Part shown: piece by piece, positions 1-7,785 of the stretch
Numbering within the stretch: the stretch's first letter is position 1
Layout of the letters: every line of letters begins with the position of its first letter
NCBI GenBank assembly: GCA_023336765.1
Contig: JAMBLL010000163.1
Coordinates: 1 to 20,539 of the forward strand
From: Actinomycetes bacterium
Lineage (GTDB): Bacteria > Actinomycetota > Acidimicrobiia > Spongiisociales > UBA5794
Reading direction: 5' to 3'
Length of the DNA: 20,539 bases
Position numbers and translations under genes: made by a program
Notes under the pieces: generated by a model
What the model was told of the DNA's origin: nothing
Databases searched by the model: none
What the model saw: only the letters and a program-made list of their open reading frames with translations

Positions 1-958
1 GAGATCCGTAGATGGATCATCGAGAACGATTAGTTGGAGGGCATCGTTGCGCTCCCCGAGCAGATGTTCTACAACACAGGCATCGCCACGTATTTCTGGA
101 TCGTCACCAATCGCAAGGCCGATCATCGTAAGGGCAAGGTCCAGCTGGTCGATGCCCGCGAGACGTGGGAGCCGATGCGTAAGCCGCTCGGGAACAAGCG
201 GCGGTACATATCCCAGGAGCAAATCGAGGCGATCACGCGGGAGTACGGAGCGTTCACCGAGTCCGACACCGTCAAGATCTTCGACAACTCCCATTTCGGG
301 TACCAGAGGATCACGGTCGACCGACCGATGCGTCGCTCGTTCCTGGTCAACGAAGCGGCAATGGACCGCATGGATGGATCGAAGGTGTTCCAGCGACTCG
401 GTAAGGACAGGAAGGGCGAGGATCCGGGCACCGGCGCGGAGTATCGCAGCGCGTTCGTGCTGCCTTCGCCGACAATACGTGGTTCCGGGAGCCGCAAACG
501 TATGACGCCCTGTGGGAGGAGTTGGCCAACGACATGGACCGCTACGACCTCAAACCCGATGCCACAATGCGCAAGCTGTTCTTCGAGGTCGCCGGATTCC
601 CCGATCCCGACGCCGAGCCGATGGTTGACAGGCACGACCAACCCTACCCGACCCCGATCTTCGCGACCAGGAGAACATCCCGATGGAAGGTCTGCCCATC
701 CCGTGGATCGCAGATCCGATGCCCCGTATCGAGTCGGAGCCGTACCGACGATCGGTCGACATCTACACGGATGCCGAGGTCCTCCCCTGGGTCCCCGACG
801 CCTGGGTCGACCACCCAAAGACCAAACTCGGCTACGAGATTCCGTTCACCAGAGAGTTCTACGTCTACCAACCGCCACGCCCCCTCACCGAGATCAACGC
901 CGAGATCGAACAACTTGAAGCGGAGATCCTGGAACTATTACGCGAGGTAAGCGGGTGA
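1..958 (+). pseudogene. hsdM: Type I restriction-modification DNA methyltransferase subunit HsdM, C-terminal part, disrupted
   Basis: This is the 3' end of a type I modification (M) subunit, which would methylate adenine with HsdS as partner; the SAM-binding N-terminal part lies upstream of the window. Frame 1 opens with EIRRWIIEND, then an in-frame TAG at 31-33 where related HsdM proteins have Trp, then LEGIVALPEQMFYNTGIATY, a signature HsdM stretch. Frame 1 holds to about 450. The recognisable sequence (TWFREPQTYDALWEELANDM) then continues in frame 3 from about 462, and from about 650 in frame 2 (DPDLRDQENIP through the C-terminal coiled segment). Both shifts behave as loss of one base. The TGA stop at 956-958 overlaps the hsdS GTG. 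One nonsense codon and two frameshifts in under 1 kb mean no full-length protein is made, unless these are sequencing errors. Assignment to HsdM is confident; whether the lesions are biological is not. Confidence 0.85.
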
Positions 959-2190
959 CAGAAGCTCCGCTCCGTCGACTGGGAACCTGCCTTGACGGGC
1001 AGCGCATACCGCTCAACTCGAGCGAACGTTCTGAAATGCCCGGGGCGATTCCCTACTGGGGAGCAAACGGCGTGGTCGACTATGTGAGAAACCACCTGTT
1101 CAACGAGGAGCTGGTACTCCTCGGGGAAGACGGAGCTCCGTTTGACGTGCCATTCAGGGACGTGGCATTCCTGGTTGATGAGCCAGTCTGGATCAATAAC
1201 CACATACACGTGCTGCGTCCGGCTGAGGATGTGAGCGCTGCATACATCGTGTATGCGCTCAACGCGACCGACTGGATTCCCCATGTGACAGGGTCAACTC
1301 GACTGAAGCTCACCCAGGATCGCATGATGCGGGTCTCGATCCCGGCTTGGCCACTCCTAGCGCAGCGCAAGATCGCGGACTTTCTCGATCGGGAGACGCA
1401 GCGGATCGACGCGCTGATGGACAAGAAGCGCCGCCTCATCGACCTCCTCGAAGAGAAACGCACCGCCACCATCACCCAAGCCGTCACCAAAGGCCTCAAC
1501 CCCACCGTCCCCATGAAAGACTCCGGCATCCCCTGGATGGAATCGATTCCGAAACACTGGGATGCCGAGGAACTCAAGCGTTGGTGGACGGTAACGGACT
1601 GCCTGCATCGCACCGCAACGTACGTCGACGACGGGGTGCTGCTAGTTGGGACCGTCCAGGTGAAGCCCGGTCGACTCTCACTCACGGGTGCCAAGATGAC
1701 CACAGAAGCTGAATTCGCCGAACTCGCGGCCGGACTACGACTGCCGCAGCGCGGAGACATCATCTACAGTCGGAACGCGTCGCTGGGTTCTGCCGCCTGT
1801 GTCGACATGGACGAACGGTTCACAATGGGGCAAGACGTGTGCCTGATCCGCTCCGCAGATCAGAACCAGCTGTATCTCTCCTACGTCTTAGCCAGCCAGA
1901 TCGCCGCCTACCAAGTCGATGCCGCCGTGGTGGGAGCGACCTTCAAACGCATCAACGTTGGACAGATCAAGAACTTCCTTGTAACCCGCCCGCCCTTGGC
2001 CGAGCAAATCGCAATTGCACGATACCTCGACGAGCAAACCCAACTCATGGACCGCGCGACCCTGCCTCTCGCCACCCAACTCTCCCTCCTCGCTGAATAT
2101 CGCGAGGCGCTCATCACCGCAGCGGTCATCGGCGAGGTCGATGTGGACACATTCAACAGCGACCGACGCCTGGAAACGGCTACGTCATGA
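955..2190 (+). CDS. hsdS: Type I restriction-modification specificity subunit HsdS
   Basis: This 411-residue protein is the DNA-recognition subunit that would direct HsdM and HsdR to a bipartite target. It has the usual two-repeat layout. Target recognition domain 1 spans roughly residues 1-130. The first conserved helical spacer spans about 134-182 (AQRKIADFLDRETQRIDAL, then LLEEKRTATITQAVTKGL). TRD 2 begins after the typical GIPWMESIPKHW junction (191-202). The second conserved helix spans about 347-395 (PLAEQIAIARYLDEQTQLMD, then YREALITAAVIGEVDV). The GTG start overlaps the hsdM stop as GTGA, and the stop overlaps the next ATG as ATGA, so translation is probably coupled. The frame is intact, unlike its neighbours hsdM and the pRiA4b-like gene. 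Family assignment is secure; the recognition sequence cannot be read from the protein. Confidence 0.93.
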   Translation: MTEAPLRRLGTCLDGQRIPLNSSERSEMPGAIPYWGANGVVDYVRNHLFNEELVLLGEDGAPFDVPFRDVAFLVDEPVWINNHIHVLRPAEDVSAAYIVYALNATDWIPHVTGSTRLKLTQDRMMRVSIPAWPLLAQRKIADFLDRETQRIDALMDKKRRLIDLLEEKRTATITQAVTKGLNPTVPMKDSGIPWMESIPKHWDAEELKRWWTVTDCLHRTATYVDDGVLLVGTVQVKPGRLSLTGAKMTTEAEFAELAAGLRLPQRGDIIYSRNASLGSAACVDMDERFTMGQDVCLIRSADQNQLYLSYVLASQIAAYQVDAAVVGATFKRINVGQIKNFLVTRPPLAEQIAIARYLDEQTQLMDRATLPLATQLSLLAEYREALITAAVIGEVDVDTFNSDRRLETATS

Positions 2191-2746
2191 GTAAGACGGT
2201 TCATCAACTGAAGATCACGCTCCGCGGCATCAAGCCGCCGATCTGGCGGCGCATCGAGGTGCCATCGGATATCACGCTCGGAGACCTCGCCCCGGTGCTC
2301 GAGGCGGCAATGGGTTGGATGGGTGGACACCTCCACATGTTCGACGTCGACGGTGTGACCACGGCGCACCCGACCCGGACTGGGATGACGACCCCGACGA
2401 GAACGAGTTCCCCCTGGGCACCGTGATGCCGATCGTGGATACGAAGATGCGGTTCGACTACGACTTCGGCGACGGCTGGCAGCACAACGTGGTACTCGAA
2501 GCCATCAACCCCGTCATGGCCGACGTCCTCTACCCCCGCTGCCTCACCGGGAGGCGCTCCTGCCCTCCGGACGACTGCGGAGGTCCAGGAGGATACGCCG
2601 ACATCCTGGCGGCCGTCGCCGATCCGAACAACCCGGAACACACGGACCTACGCGACTTCGTTCCCCTCGACTACGACCCGGAGCATTTCGACGTAACCGA
2701 GACCGACGTCGAAATGCGCTCACCCCGCCCCTTGGACAACTGGTGA
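2187..2746 (+). pseudogene. Plasmid pRiA4b ORF-3-like family protein, frameshifted
   Basis: The product resembles the pRiA4b ORF-3-like family (PRiA4_ORF3), whose biochemical role is not established. The N-terminal half (HQLKITLRGIKPPIWRRIEV through GHLHMFDVDGV) is in frame 3 from the ATG at 2187. The C-terminal half (HGAPDPDWDDDPDENEFPLG, then FDYDFGDGWQHNVVLE, CPPDDCGGPGGYADIL and DYDPEHFDV) is in frame 2. The break lies at about 2355-2360: adding one base there would give DGV-x-HGAPDPDWD, which fits the family, so one base appears to be missing. Repaired, the protein would be about 187 residues, a normal length. The ATG overlaps the hsdS stop (ATGA), so the gene belongs to the hsdM-hsdS transcription unit. 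It could be a real pseudogene or a sequencing indel. Confidence 0.8.
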
Positions 2747-2771
2747 CCCACGACGACCATTACACAAGTGG

Positions 2772-2785
2772 AACACTCGAGTGTT
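2772..2785. repeat. Perfect 14-base palindrome in the fic upstream region
   Basis: AACACTCGAGTGTT is perfectly self-complementary. It sits between the first two GACC-TTACA motif copies and could be a further dimeric protein binding site. No spacer separates the arms, so it is more likely a DNA site than an RNA hairpin. Confidence 0.6.
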
Positions 2786-2797
2786 GACCATTACATA

Positions 2798-2815
2798 ATT
2801 ACACAGTTGTGTAAT
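2798..2815. repeat. Inverted repeat ATTACACA-GT-TGTGTAAT (candidate operator)
   Basis: Eight-base perfect arms flank a two-base centre. This is the most symmetrical version of the motif repeated across 2755-2890 and is the best candidate for the primary dimer binding site of a winged-helix regulator. Confidence 0.6.
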
Positions 2816-2895
2816 AGTCGTGGTTCGACCTTTACACTCGTGACAGAGACGAGCGCTGACCTACACAAAAGCAGCCAGATGTGTAATGGTTAGTC

Positions 2896-2902
2896 GAGGA
2901 GG
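2896..2902 (+). promoter_or_regulatory. Ribosome binding site that fixes the fic start
   Basis: GAGGAGG lies four bases upstream of the ATG at 2907. An in-frame ATG at 2886 is upstream of this site and inside the last operator motif, so 2907 is the more likely start. Confidence 0.8.
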
Positions 2903-2906
2903 TTTC

Positions 2907-4055
2907 ATGAACGACAGCACACGCTTCGGACAGGCTCGAACGGTCCCCTTCAAAGGCTATATAGCGTTCCATCCGAATCCGATGCCAGAGACGCTGGACA
3001 TCTCACCGTCGACTGTACTGCGTCTCACCGAGGCCGAGGCAGCACTGGGGCGCCTCAATGGTGCTGGACGACTTCTTCCGAACCCACACCTGCTCATCCG
3101 CCCCTACATGCTTCGTGAGGCCATCGCGTCGACCCGAATTGAAGGCACCCGAGCGAGCCTTGCCGGGGTTCTCGAAGCAGAAGTAGGCGGCAACACTCAT
3201 GACCCTGACATCGAAGAGGTCGTCAACTACATCAGAGCAATGGAACAAGGCCTATCTCTACTTGACAAGCTCCCATTCAGTGTTCGGCTCATCAAGGCGA
3301 TGCATGCGATCCTACTCGAAGGCGTACGCGGCCGAGAGAGACAGCCGGGCGAGATTCGCAGAACTCAGAACTGGATCGGCCCTCCGGGCTGCACCCTGGA
3401 GACAGCCTCATTCGTACCGCCACCTCATGACGAGCTCGGAGACCTCCTCGCGGACTGGGAACGTTTCGCCAATACCAATACAACGATGCCTGTGCTTATT
3501 CAGAGCGCTCTCATGCACTATCAGTTCGAGACGATCCACCCGTTCCTGGACGGAAATGGCCGCGTGGGGCGACTCCTCATCGTCTTCCACCTCATCTTGC
3601 AGAATCGGCTATCGAGCCCACTGCTGTACCTCTCTCCGTACTTCGAACGACATCGCGAGACCTACTACGACCTGCTCCAATCGACACGACAAACCGGCGA
3701 GGCGGATCCGTGGTTCGACTTCTTCCTGACCGGCGTCGAGGAGCAGGCAAGCGACGCGGTGACAAGATCCGAACGATTGGTCGACCTCAGGGAGCGCTAT
3801 CGATCAAAAGTGTTCGACACGACCCGCGGAAGCGCAGTAGCGCTTGTCGATGTCCTGTTCGCTCAGCCCGTTCTGACTGCGGCAACCGTCGAGACGATGC
3901 TGGATGTGTCGAGGCCATCGGCGCTTCGCCTACTGGACCGGTTCGTAGACATGGGCGTGCTTTCCGAGATGGAGGCTGGGCCACGAAGGCAGCGACGATT
4001 CAGGGCTCCGGAGATTCTGGCCCTCGTGACAGAGGGCATCGACGATCCGGTATGA
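2907..4055 (+). CDS. Fic/DOC family protein with C-terminal winged-helix DNA-binding domain
   Basis: This 382-residue Fic protein should transfer AMP (or another nucleotide-derived group) to a target hydroxyl. The Fic motif HPFLDGNGRVGR (211-222) retains the catalytic His, the acidic residue and both Arg, so it looks active. A class II inhibitory motif, STRIEG (75-80, pattern SxxxEG), lies in the N-terminal Fic_N-type region, so self-inhibition is expected. After a helical segment, residues about 308-372 (VALVDVLFAQPVLTAATVET, then SRPSALRLLDRFVDMGVL and a basic wing) form a winged helix for DNA binding. Start 2907 is chosen from the ribosome binding site. The gene sits between the hsdS unit and hsdR, and its stop directly abuts the hsdR GTG, so the two are probably co-transcribed. 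The operator-like array just upstream suggests autoregulation and control of hsdR; that link is inference. Fic genes inside type I restriction loci are known, but their role there is unclear. Confidence 0.9.
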   Translation: MNDSTRFGQARTVPFKGYIAFHPNPMPETLDISPSTVLRLTEAEAALGRLNGAGRLLPNPHLLIRPYMLREAIASTRIEGTRASLAGVLEAEVGGNTHDPDIEEVVNYIRAMEQGLSLLDKLPFSVRLIKAMHAILLEGVRGRERQPGEIRRTQNWIGPPGCTLETASFVPPPHDELGDLLADWERFANTNTTMPVLIQSALMHYQFETIHPFLDGNGRVGRLLIVFHLILQNRLSSPLLYLSPYFERHRETYYDLLQSTRQTGEADPWFDFFLTGVEEQASDAVTRSERLVDLRERYRSKVFDTTRGSAVALVDVLFAQPVLTAATVETMLDVSRPSALRLLDRFVDMGVLSEMEAGPRRQRRFRAPEILALVTEGIDDPV

Positions 4056-7025
4056 GTGACCGCTCAACCCACAAGTGCAGCGAAAGAACCACCACATGAC
4101 ACACAAGGAAGCGACTTCGAAGCGGCGATCGTGAAGTCGCTCGTCGAAACCGGCGGGTACATCGAGGGTGATCCGTCCACGTTCAATGCCGACCTCGGCT
4201 TATTCGAGCGTCCGCTGGTCGAGCTCGTCCAGACCACCCAGCCGAAGGCTTGGGACGGCCTCGTCAAGCTGTACGGGGCATCCACAGGCGATTACCTCGT
4301 CAAGCGCGCCGCGAAACAGATGGATGCCCGCGGCACGGTCGATGTGCTCCGGCACGGGTTCGACGATCAGAACGTCAAGGGCATCAAGGTCGCCTACTTC
4401 CGTCCCGCCCACGGCCTCACGCCAGAACTCGAGGAGCGGTACCGCGCCAACACGCTCACCATCACCAGACAGGTTGCCTTCGATCCGAAATCGAACAAGA
4501 CCCTCGACCTCGTGCTGTCAGTCAACGGTATCCCCGTCGCCACAGCCGAACTCAAGAACGAACTCACAGGCCAGAACGTCGGACACGCCATGAAGCAGTA
4601 TCGCAAAGACCGCGATCCACACAACACGACCCTGTCCAGCCGCGCTGTCGTCCACTTCGCCGTCGACCCGTACGAGGTCATGATGACAACCCGTCTCGCT
4701 TGGGACGACACCATGTTCCTGCCCTTCAACCTCGGACACCAGGGAGCCAAGGGCAACCCGCCAAACGAGGACGGCTACCGCACCTCCTACCTGTGGAAGA
4801 ACGTGTGGGAACGCGACGCGTGGCTCGACCTTCTTGGCCGATTCGTCCATGTCGAGACTCCCGAAGGCGTCACCAAACTCGGGGCGAAGAAGCAGAGCAC
4901 CGTCATCTTCCCCCGTTTCCACCAGTGGGACACAGTCCGCTACCTCGAAGCCGCAGCGAAGAAGGACGGTCCAGGCAAAACCTATCTCGGGCAGCACTCC
5001 GCAGGGTCAGGGAAATCGAACTCGATCGCGTGGCTCGCTCACCGTCTGTCCAATCTCCACAACGCAGACGACACGAAGGTGTTCGACAAGGTCGTGGTCA
5101 TCACAGACCGCCGTGTCCTCGACTTCCAGCTACAGCAGACGATCTCCCAGTTCGAACACACCAAGGGTGTCGTTCAGCGCATCGACGAGAACTCCAAACA
5201 ACTCGCCGACGCTCTCGCTGGTGAACAAGCGAAGATCATCATCACAACCCTCCAGAAGTTCCCGTTCGTGATGGAACACGTCGACTCACTCAAGGACCGC
5301 TCCTATGCGGTGATCATCGACGAGGCACACTCATCCCAGACCGGGGAAGCAGCAAAGGAACTCCGTGCGGTCCTCAGCGATACAGGCTCCGAAACCGTGT
5401 CATCAGAGGACGTTCTCGTGGCCCAGGTTGCGGGCAGGGGCAAGCAGTCGAACCTCTCGTTCTTTGCGTTCACGGCAACGCCCAAGGCCAAGACACTCCA
5501 GATGTTCGGCCGCAAAATCAAGCTCGTCGATGGCGACGATGTCTACGAACCGTCACGCCTGTACTCAATGCGTCAGGCGATCGAAGAGGGCTTCATCGTT
5601 GATGTACTGCGCTCGTACACCACCTACGACACCTTCTTCAAGATCGCAAAAGCGTCCCCGGACAATCCTGAGGTCGATCCGAACAAGGCGAAGTCTCAGA
5701 TCGCCAGGTATGTGACGCTCCATCCTGAGAACCTGGCACAGCGTGCCGAGATCGTCGTCGACCACTTCCAGTCGAAGACAGCCCCCAAGATGAAGGGCAA
5801 GGGCAAGGCGATGGTCGTGACGTCATCGCGAGAACACGCTGTTCGTTTCACCATTGCACTCAAGAAGTACATCGAAGCCAACGACCTCGATCTCGGCGTT
5901 CTCGTGGCGTTCTCCGGCAAGGTCACGGTCGATGGTGCCGAGTACAGCGAATCATCGATGAACGGCTTCTCCGAGAACGAGACGGCCCGCAAATTCGATA
6001 CCGACGAGTACCGGATCATGGTCGTGGCCGAGAAGTTCCAGACAGGCTTCGACCAACCGCTTCTCCACACCATGTACGTCGACAAGGTGCTGTCCGGTCT
6101 CGCTGCTGTCCAGACCCTGTCACGGCTGAACCGTCGACATGATGACAAGGAGGACACGTTCGTCCTCGACTTCCGCAACGACACGGATGACATCGCCAAG
6201 GCGTTCGAGCCGTACTACGGCAAGACGATGGCAATCCCCACCGATCCGAACGAGATGGGCGACGCCCGAAAGGCACTCGCCGACTTCGGGGTGATCTGGC
6301 TCGAGATTCCGGACCCGGTGATCGACGCCCTCCGCTCCAAGGCCGATGATGCGTCCGCCAAGGTGTACGCAGCCCTGGAACCCGCGCTTGCCAGGTTCAA
6401 GGCGTTGAGCGAGGAGCAGCAGGATGAGTTCCGCGATGCCCTGAAGCGCTACATCAACATCTACTCGTTCATGTCCCAGGTGGGGCCATATACCGATCAG
6501 CAGATGGAGGACTGGTACATCTATGCGAGGGCGTTGCGTTCCGTACTGCCACATCTCGATGGATCCGGGACAATCGACGTGTCCTCCAAGATCGAACTCA
6601 CGCACCTCAAGGTCTCGCTCGCTGAATCCGAAACCGACGTGTCACTCGACAGCGACGAGGGCGAACTCGAGGTCATCTTCGGCGGCGACGGTGGCCGCTT
6701 TGAGGTCGACGAGGAGACCCTCGCTGAGATCATCCGCCAGATCAACGAACAACTTGGCCGCACACTGACAAAGGCAGATCAGATCGTGTTCGACCAGATG
6801 GAGAAGGACTGGTTGGAGAACGATCATCTCCTCGACCAGGCGAACAACAACGACATCGAGAACTTCGGCCTCGCCTTTGCCAAGGTCTTCGACTCCTCGA
6901 TGCTCGACCGTCTCACCAAGAACGAGGACCTCGTGATGAAGATCCTCGACTCCACCGAGATCAAGAACGCCCTCGAAGCCTTCTACGTAGAACGCATCTA
7001 CAACGCACTACGAGACCAAGACTGA
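4056..7025 (+). CDS. hsdR: Type I restriction endonuclease subunit HsdR
   Basis: This 989-residue protein is the motor and nuclease subunit that translocates and cuts unmodified DNA when joined to HsdM and HsdS. The N-terminal PD-(D/E)xK nuclease is visible as D151 ... E165-L-K167 followed by the QxxxY-type QYRKDRDP stretch. The superfamily 2 helicase core follows: Walker A-like HSAGSGKS (314-321), DEAH box (422-425), FTATP at about 473, then the second RecA domain with GFDQPLLHTMYVDK and the motif VI-like QTLSRLNR. A long helical C-terminal region, which docks onto the methylase, closes the protein. GTG at 4056 directly follows the fic TGA (4053-4055), with no clear ribosome site, which suggests coupling to fic. 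The frame is fully intact although hsdM is broken. Without a working HsdM it should not restrict DNA, since type I HsdR acts only in the complex. Confidence 0.95.
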   Translation: MTAQPTSAAKEPPHDTQGSDFEAAIVKSLVETGGYIEGDPSTFNADLGLFERPLVELVQTTQPKAWDGLVKLYGASTGDYLVKRAAKQMDARGTVDVLRHGFDDQNVKGIKVAYFRPAHGLTPELEERYRANTLTITRQVAFDPKSNKTLDLVLSVNGIPVATAELKNELTGQNVGHAMKQYRKDRDPHNTTLSSRAVVHFAVDPYEVMMTTRLAWDDTMFLPFNLGHQGAKGNPPNEDGYRTSYLWKNVWERDAWLDLLGRFVHVETPEGVTKLGAKKQSTVIFPRFHQWDTVRYLEAAAKKDGPGKTYLGQHSAGSGKSNSIAWLAHRLSNLHNADDTKVFDKVVVITDRRVLDFQLQQTISQFEHTKGVVQRIDENSKQLADALAGEQAKIIITTLQKFPFVMEHVDSLKDRSYAVIIDEAHSSQTGEAAKELRAVLSDTGSETVSSEDVLVAQVAGRGKQSNLSFFAFTATPKAKTLQMFGRKIKLVDGDDVYEPSRLYSMRQAIEEGFIVDVLRSYTTYDTFFKIAKASPDNPEVDPNKAKSQIARYVTLHPENLAQRAEIVVDHFQSKTAPKMKGKGKAMVVTSSREHAVRFTIALKKYIEANDLDLGVLVAFSGKVTVDGAEYSESSMNGFSENETARKFDTDEYRIMVVAEKFQTGFDQPLLHTMYVDKVLSGLAAVQTLSRLNRRHDDKEDTFVLDFRNDTDDIAKAFEPYYGKTMAIPTDPNEMGDARKALADFGVIWLEIPDPVIDALRSKADDASAKVYAALEPALARFKALSEEQQDEFRDALKRYINIYSFMSQVGPYTDQQMEDWYIYARALRSVLPHLDGSGTIDVSSKIELTHLKVSLAESETDVSLDSDEGELEVIFGGDGGRFEVDEETLAEIIRQINEQLGRTLTKADQIVFDQMEKDWLENDHLLDQANNNDIENFGLAFAKVFDSSMLDRLTKNEDLVMKILDSTEIKNALEAFYVERIYNALRDQD

Positions 7026-7046
7026 TCGACCAGTCTCATCGGTCTC
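7012..7046 (+). terminator. Stem-loop at the hsdR stop codon, possible weak terminator
   Basis: AGACTG (7019-7024) pairs with CAGTCT (7031-7036) around a six-base loop. The outer arms GAGACC (7012-7017) and GGTCTC (7041-7046) could extend the stem with an asymmetric bulge. There is no T tract after it, so factor-independent termination is uncertain. Confidence 0.3.
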
Positions 7047-7118
7047 TGCCATAGTCGCATGACACGCTGTCCACATGACAGATGACCAACTAGCCATGCG
7101 AGTCGCGTTCTCGGTGTG

Positions 7119-7154
7119 CCTACTTACTAGACACTCGACTGTCTAGCAGGTAGG
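7119..7154. promoter_or_regulatory. 36-base inverted repeat upstream of hicA (operator or RNA hairpin)
   Basis: The element is symmetric about 7136/7137: CCTAC (7119-7123) with GTAGG (7150-7154), and CTAGACA (7127-7133) with TGTCTAG (7140-7146). The arms are separated by three positions in which one pairs, one wobbles and one mismatches, and the loop is CTCGAC. It ends eight bases before the hicA GTG. As DNA it suits a HicB operator. As RNA the right arm contains AGGTAGG, the only plausible ribosome binding site for hicA, so pairing would hide it. TATACT at 7157-7162 resembles a -10 box but is too close to the GTG to serve that start. Confidence 0.55.
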
Positions 7155-7162
7155 CGTATACT

Positions 7163-7384
7163 GTGAAGTCACGAGAAGTCCTGAAACGAATCCAGCGGAG
7201 TCGTTGCTGCGCGGTACTTCGTCAGCGAGGGTCCCACAAGTTCGTTCGATGCGAGTGTGAGGGCAGCAACTGCACGACGGTGGTTCCAGCTCATGCAGGA
7301 GTCGATCTGGGCAGGGGGCTTCTCCGAGCGGTAGAACGAGACCTCGAACCATGTCTGGAGGAACGATGGCTGAAGAGAACATGA
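7163..7384 (+). CDS. hicA: HicA-type mRNA interferase toxin
   Basis: This 73-residue protein matches HicA toxins, which have a double-stranded-RNA-binding-like fold and cut translated mRNA. It opens with the canonical MKSREVLKRI helix and keeps the catalytic His in QRGSHKF (H25), followed by a TTVVPAH strand and a helix DLGRGLLRAV, the usual HicA order. It is unusually Cys-rich for the family (CC at 15-16, then C30, C32, C37) and has a short extra C-terminal tail. GTG at 7163 is chosen because the family N terminus begins there. Its end overlaps hicB, the normal toxin-first hicAB order. Control is probably through the inverted repeat at 7119-7154. The catalytic residue suggests an active toxin, but activity is not shown. 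Confidence 0.8.
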   Translation: MKSREVLKRIQRSRCCAVLRQRGSHKFVRCECEGSNCTTVVPAHAGVDLGRGLLRAVERDLEPCLEERWLKRT

Positions 7385-7785
7385 CACAAACCGCATACAC
7401 GGTGACATACGACAGAGACGACAACCATCGCTGGTTCGTGAGATGCCCCGCGGTACCAGGAGCTCATAGTCACGGACGCACTCTGGCGTCGGCCCGTTCG
7501 AATATCTGTGAAGCGATAGCTCTCGTGCTTGATCTGCCAGACGACACCGACTTCGACCTGATCGAAGTGATTCGAGTATCGGACCCCGGGCTGCAGAGAG
7601 CATTGGACCGTGCCAGGAATCTGCGACAACGCGCAAGAGAACTCGACGAACAGTGCCAGGCTGCAACGCTTGACGCGGTTGCGACATCAGACAACTCTGG
7701 CGACTCGATCGGCATGCGAGACATCGCTGAACTCCTCGGGATCTCCCATCAACGAGTGCAGCAGCTTGCGGCCGTCAGACGCTGA
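7366..7785 (+). CDS. hicB: HicB-type antitoxin with C-terminal helix-turn-helix
   Basis: This 139-residue partner would bind and neutralise HicA and repress the operon. The N-terminal part (YTVTYDRDDNHRWFVRCPAV, then PGAHSHGRTLASARSNICEA) is the HicB partial RNase-H-like fold. A charged helical linker follows (about 75-100). The C-terminal MRDIAELLGISHQRVQQLA is a helix-turn-helix for DNA binding. Start 7366 is supported by GGAGG at 7357-7361. An alternative ATG at 7381 would overlap the hicA stop as ATGA and also leaves the whole HicB fold intact, so the true start is one of these two. The overlap with hicA implies coupled translation. Confidence 0.82.
   Translation: MAEENMTQTAYTVTYDRDDNHRWFVRCPAVPGAHSHGRTLASARSNICEAIALVLDLPDDTDFDLIEVIRVSDPGLQRALDRARNLRQRARELDEQCQAATLDAVATSDNSGDSIGMRDIAELLGISHQRVQQLAAVRR

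Larger units (their letters stand above)
2755..2890. promoter_or_regulatory. Multi-copy operator-like array upstream of fic-hsdR
   Basis: The gap between the pRiA4b-like gene and fic repeats a short motif, GACC(A/T)TTACACA. Forward copies start at 2755 (GACCATTACACAAG), 2786 (GACCATTACATAAT), 2827 (GACCTTTACACTCG) and 2858 (GACCTACACAAAA, two bases shorter). A further ATTACACA lies at 2798. Inverted copies are TGTGTAAT at 2808-2815 and TGTGTAATGGT at 2880-2890; the last ten bases of the latter are the exact reverse complement of 2756-2765. GACC starts are spaced 31, 41 and 31 bases, close to whole helical turns, so one face of the DNA would present them all. The natural inference is a cooperative operator, possibly bound by the winged-helix domain of the Fic protein encoded next. 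No convincing -35/-10 pair with normal spacing was identified, though the TGTAAT elements at 2810 and 2882 could serve as -10 boxes. Confidence 0.6.

Noticed and set aside
123..818. Minus-strand open frame of 231 codons over the broken hsdM
   Set aside because: The plus strand shows continuous HsdM homology across three frames; the minus-strand product has no recognisable features.
1..960. Stop-codon readthrough or programmed frameshifting as the way hsdM is expressed
   Set aside because: One TAG plus two separate shifts without slippery sequences makes programmed recoding very unlikely; pseudogene or sequencing error is simpler.
2755..2890. The repeated GACC-TTACACA motif as a CRISPR array or plasmid-type iteron origin
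   Set aside because: The repeats are only 10-14 bases, in both orientations, with no conserved spacer size typical of CRISPR, and there is no replication initiator gene nearby.
4250..5224. Large alternative-frame open frame inside hsdR
   Set aside because: Arg-rich shadow translation; the HsdR frame has nuclease and helicase motifs throughout.
7157..7162. TATACT as the -10 box of hicAB
   Set aside because: It directly abuts the GTG at 7163, so transcription would start inside the toxin gene; no -35 with proper spacing is seen.
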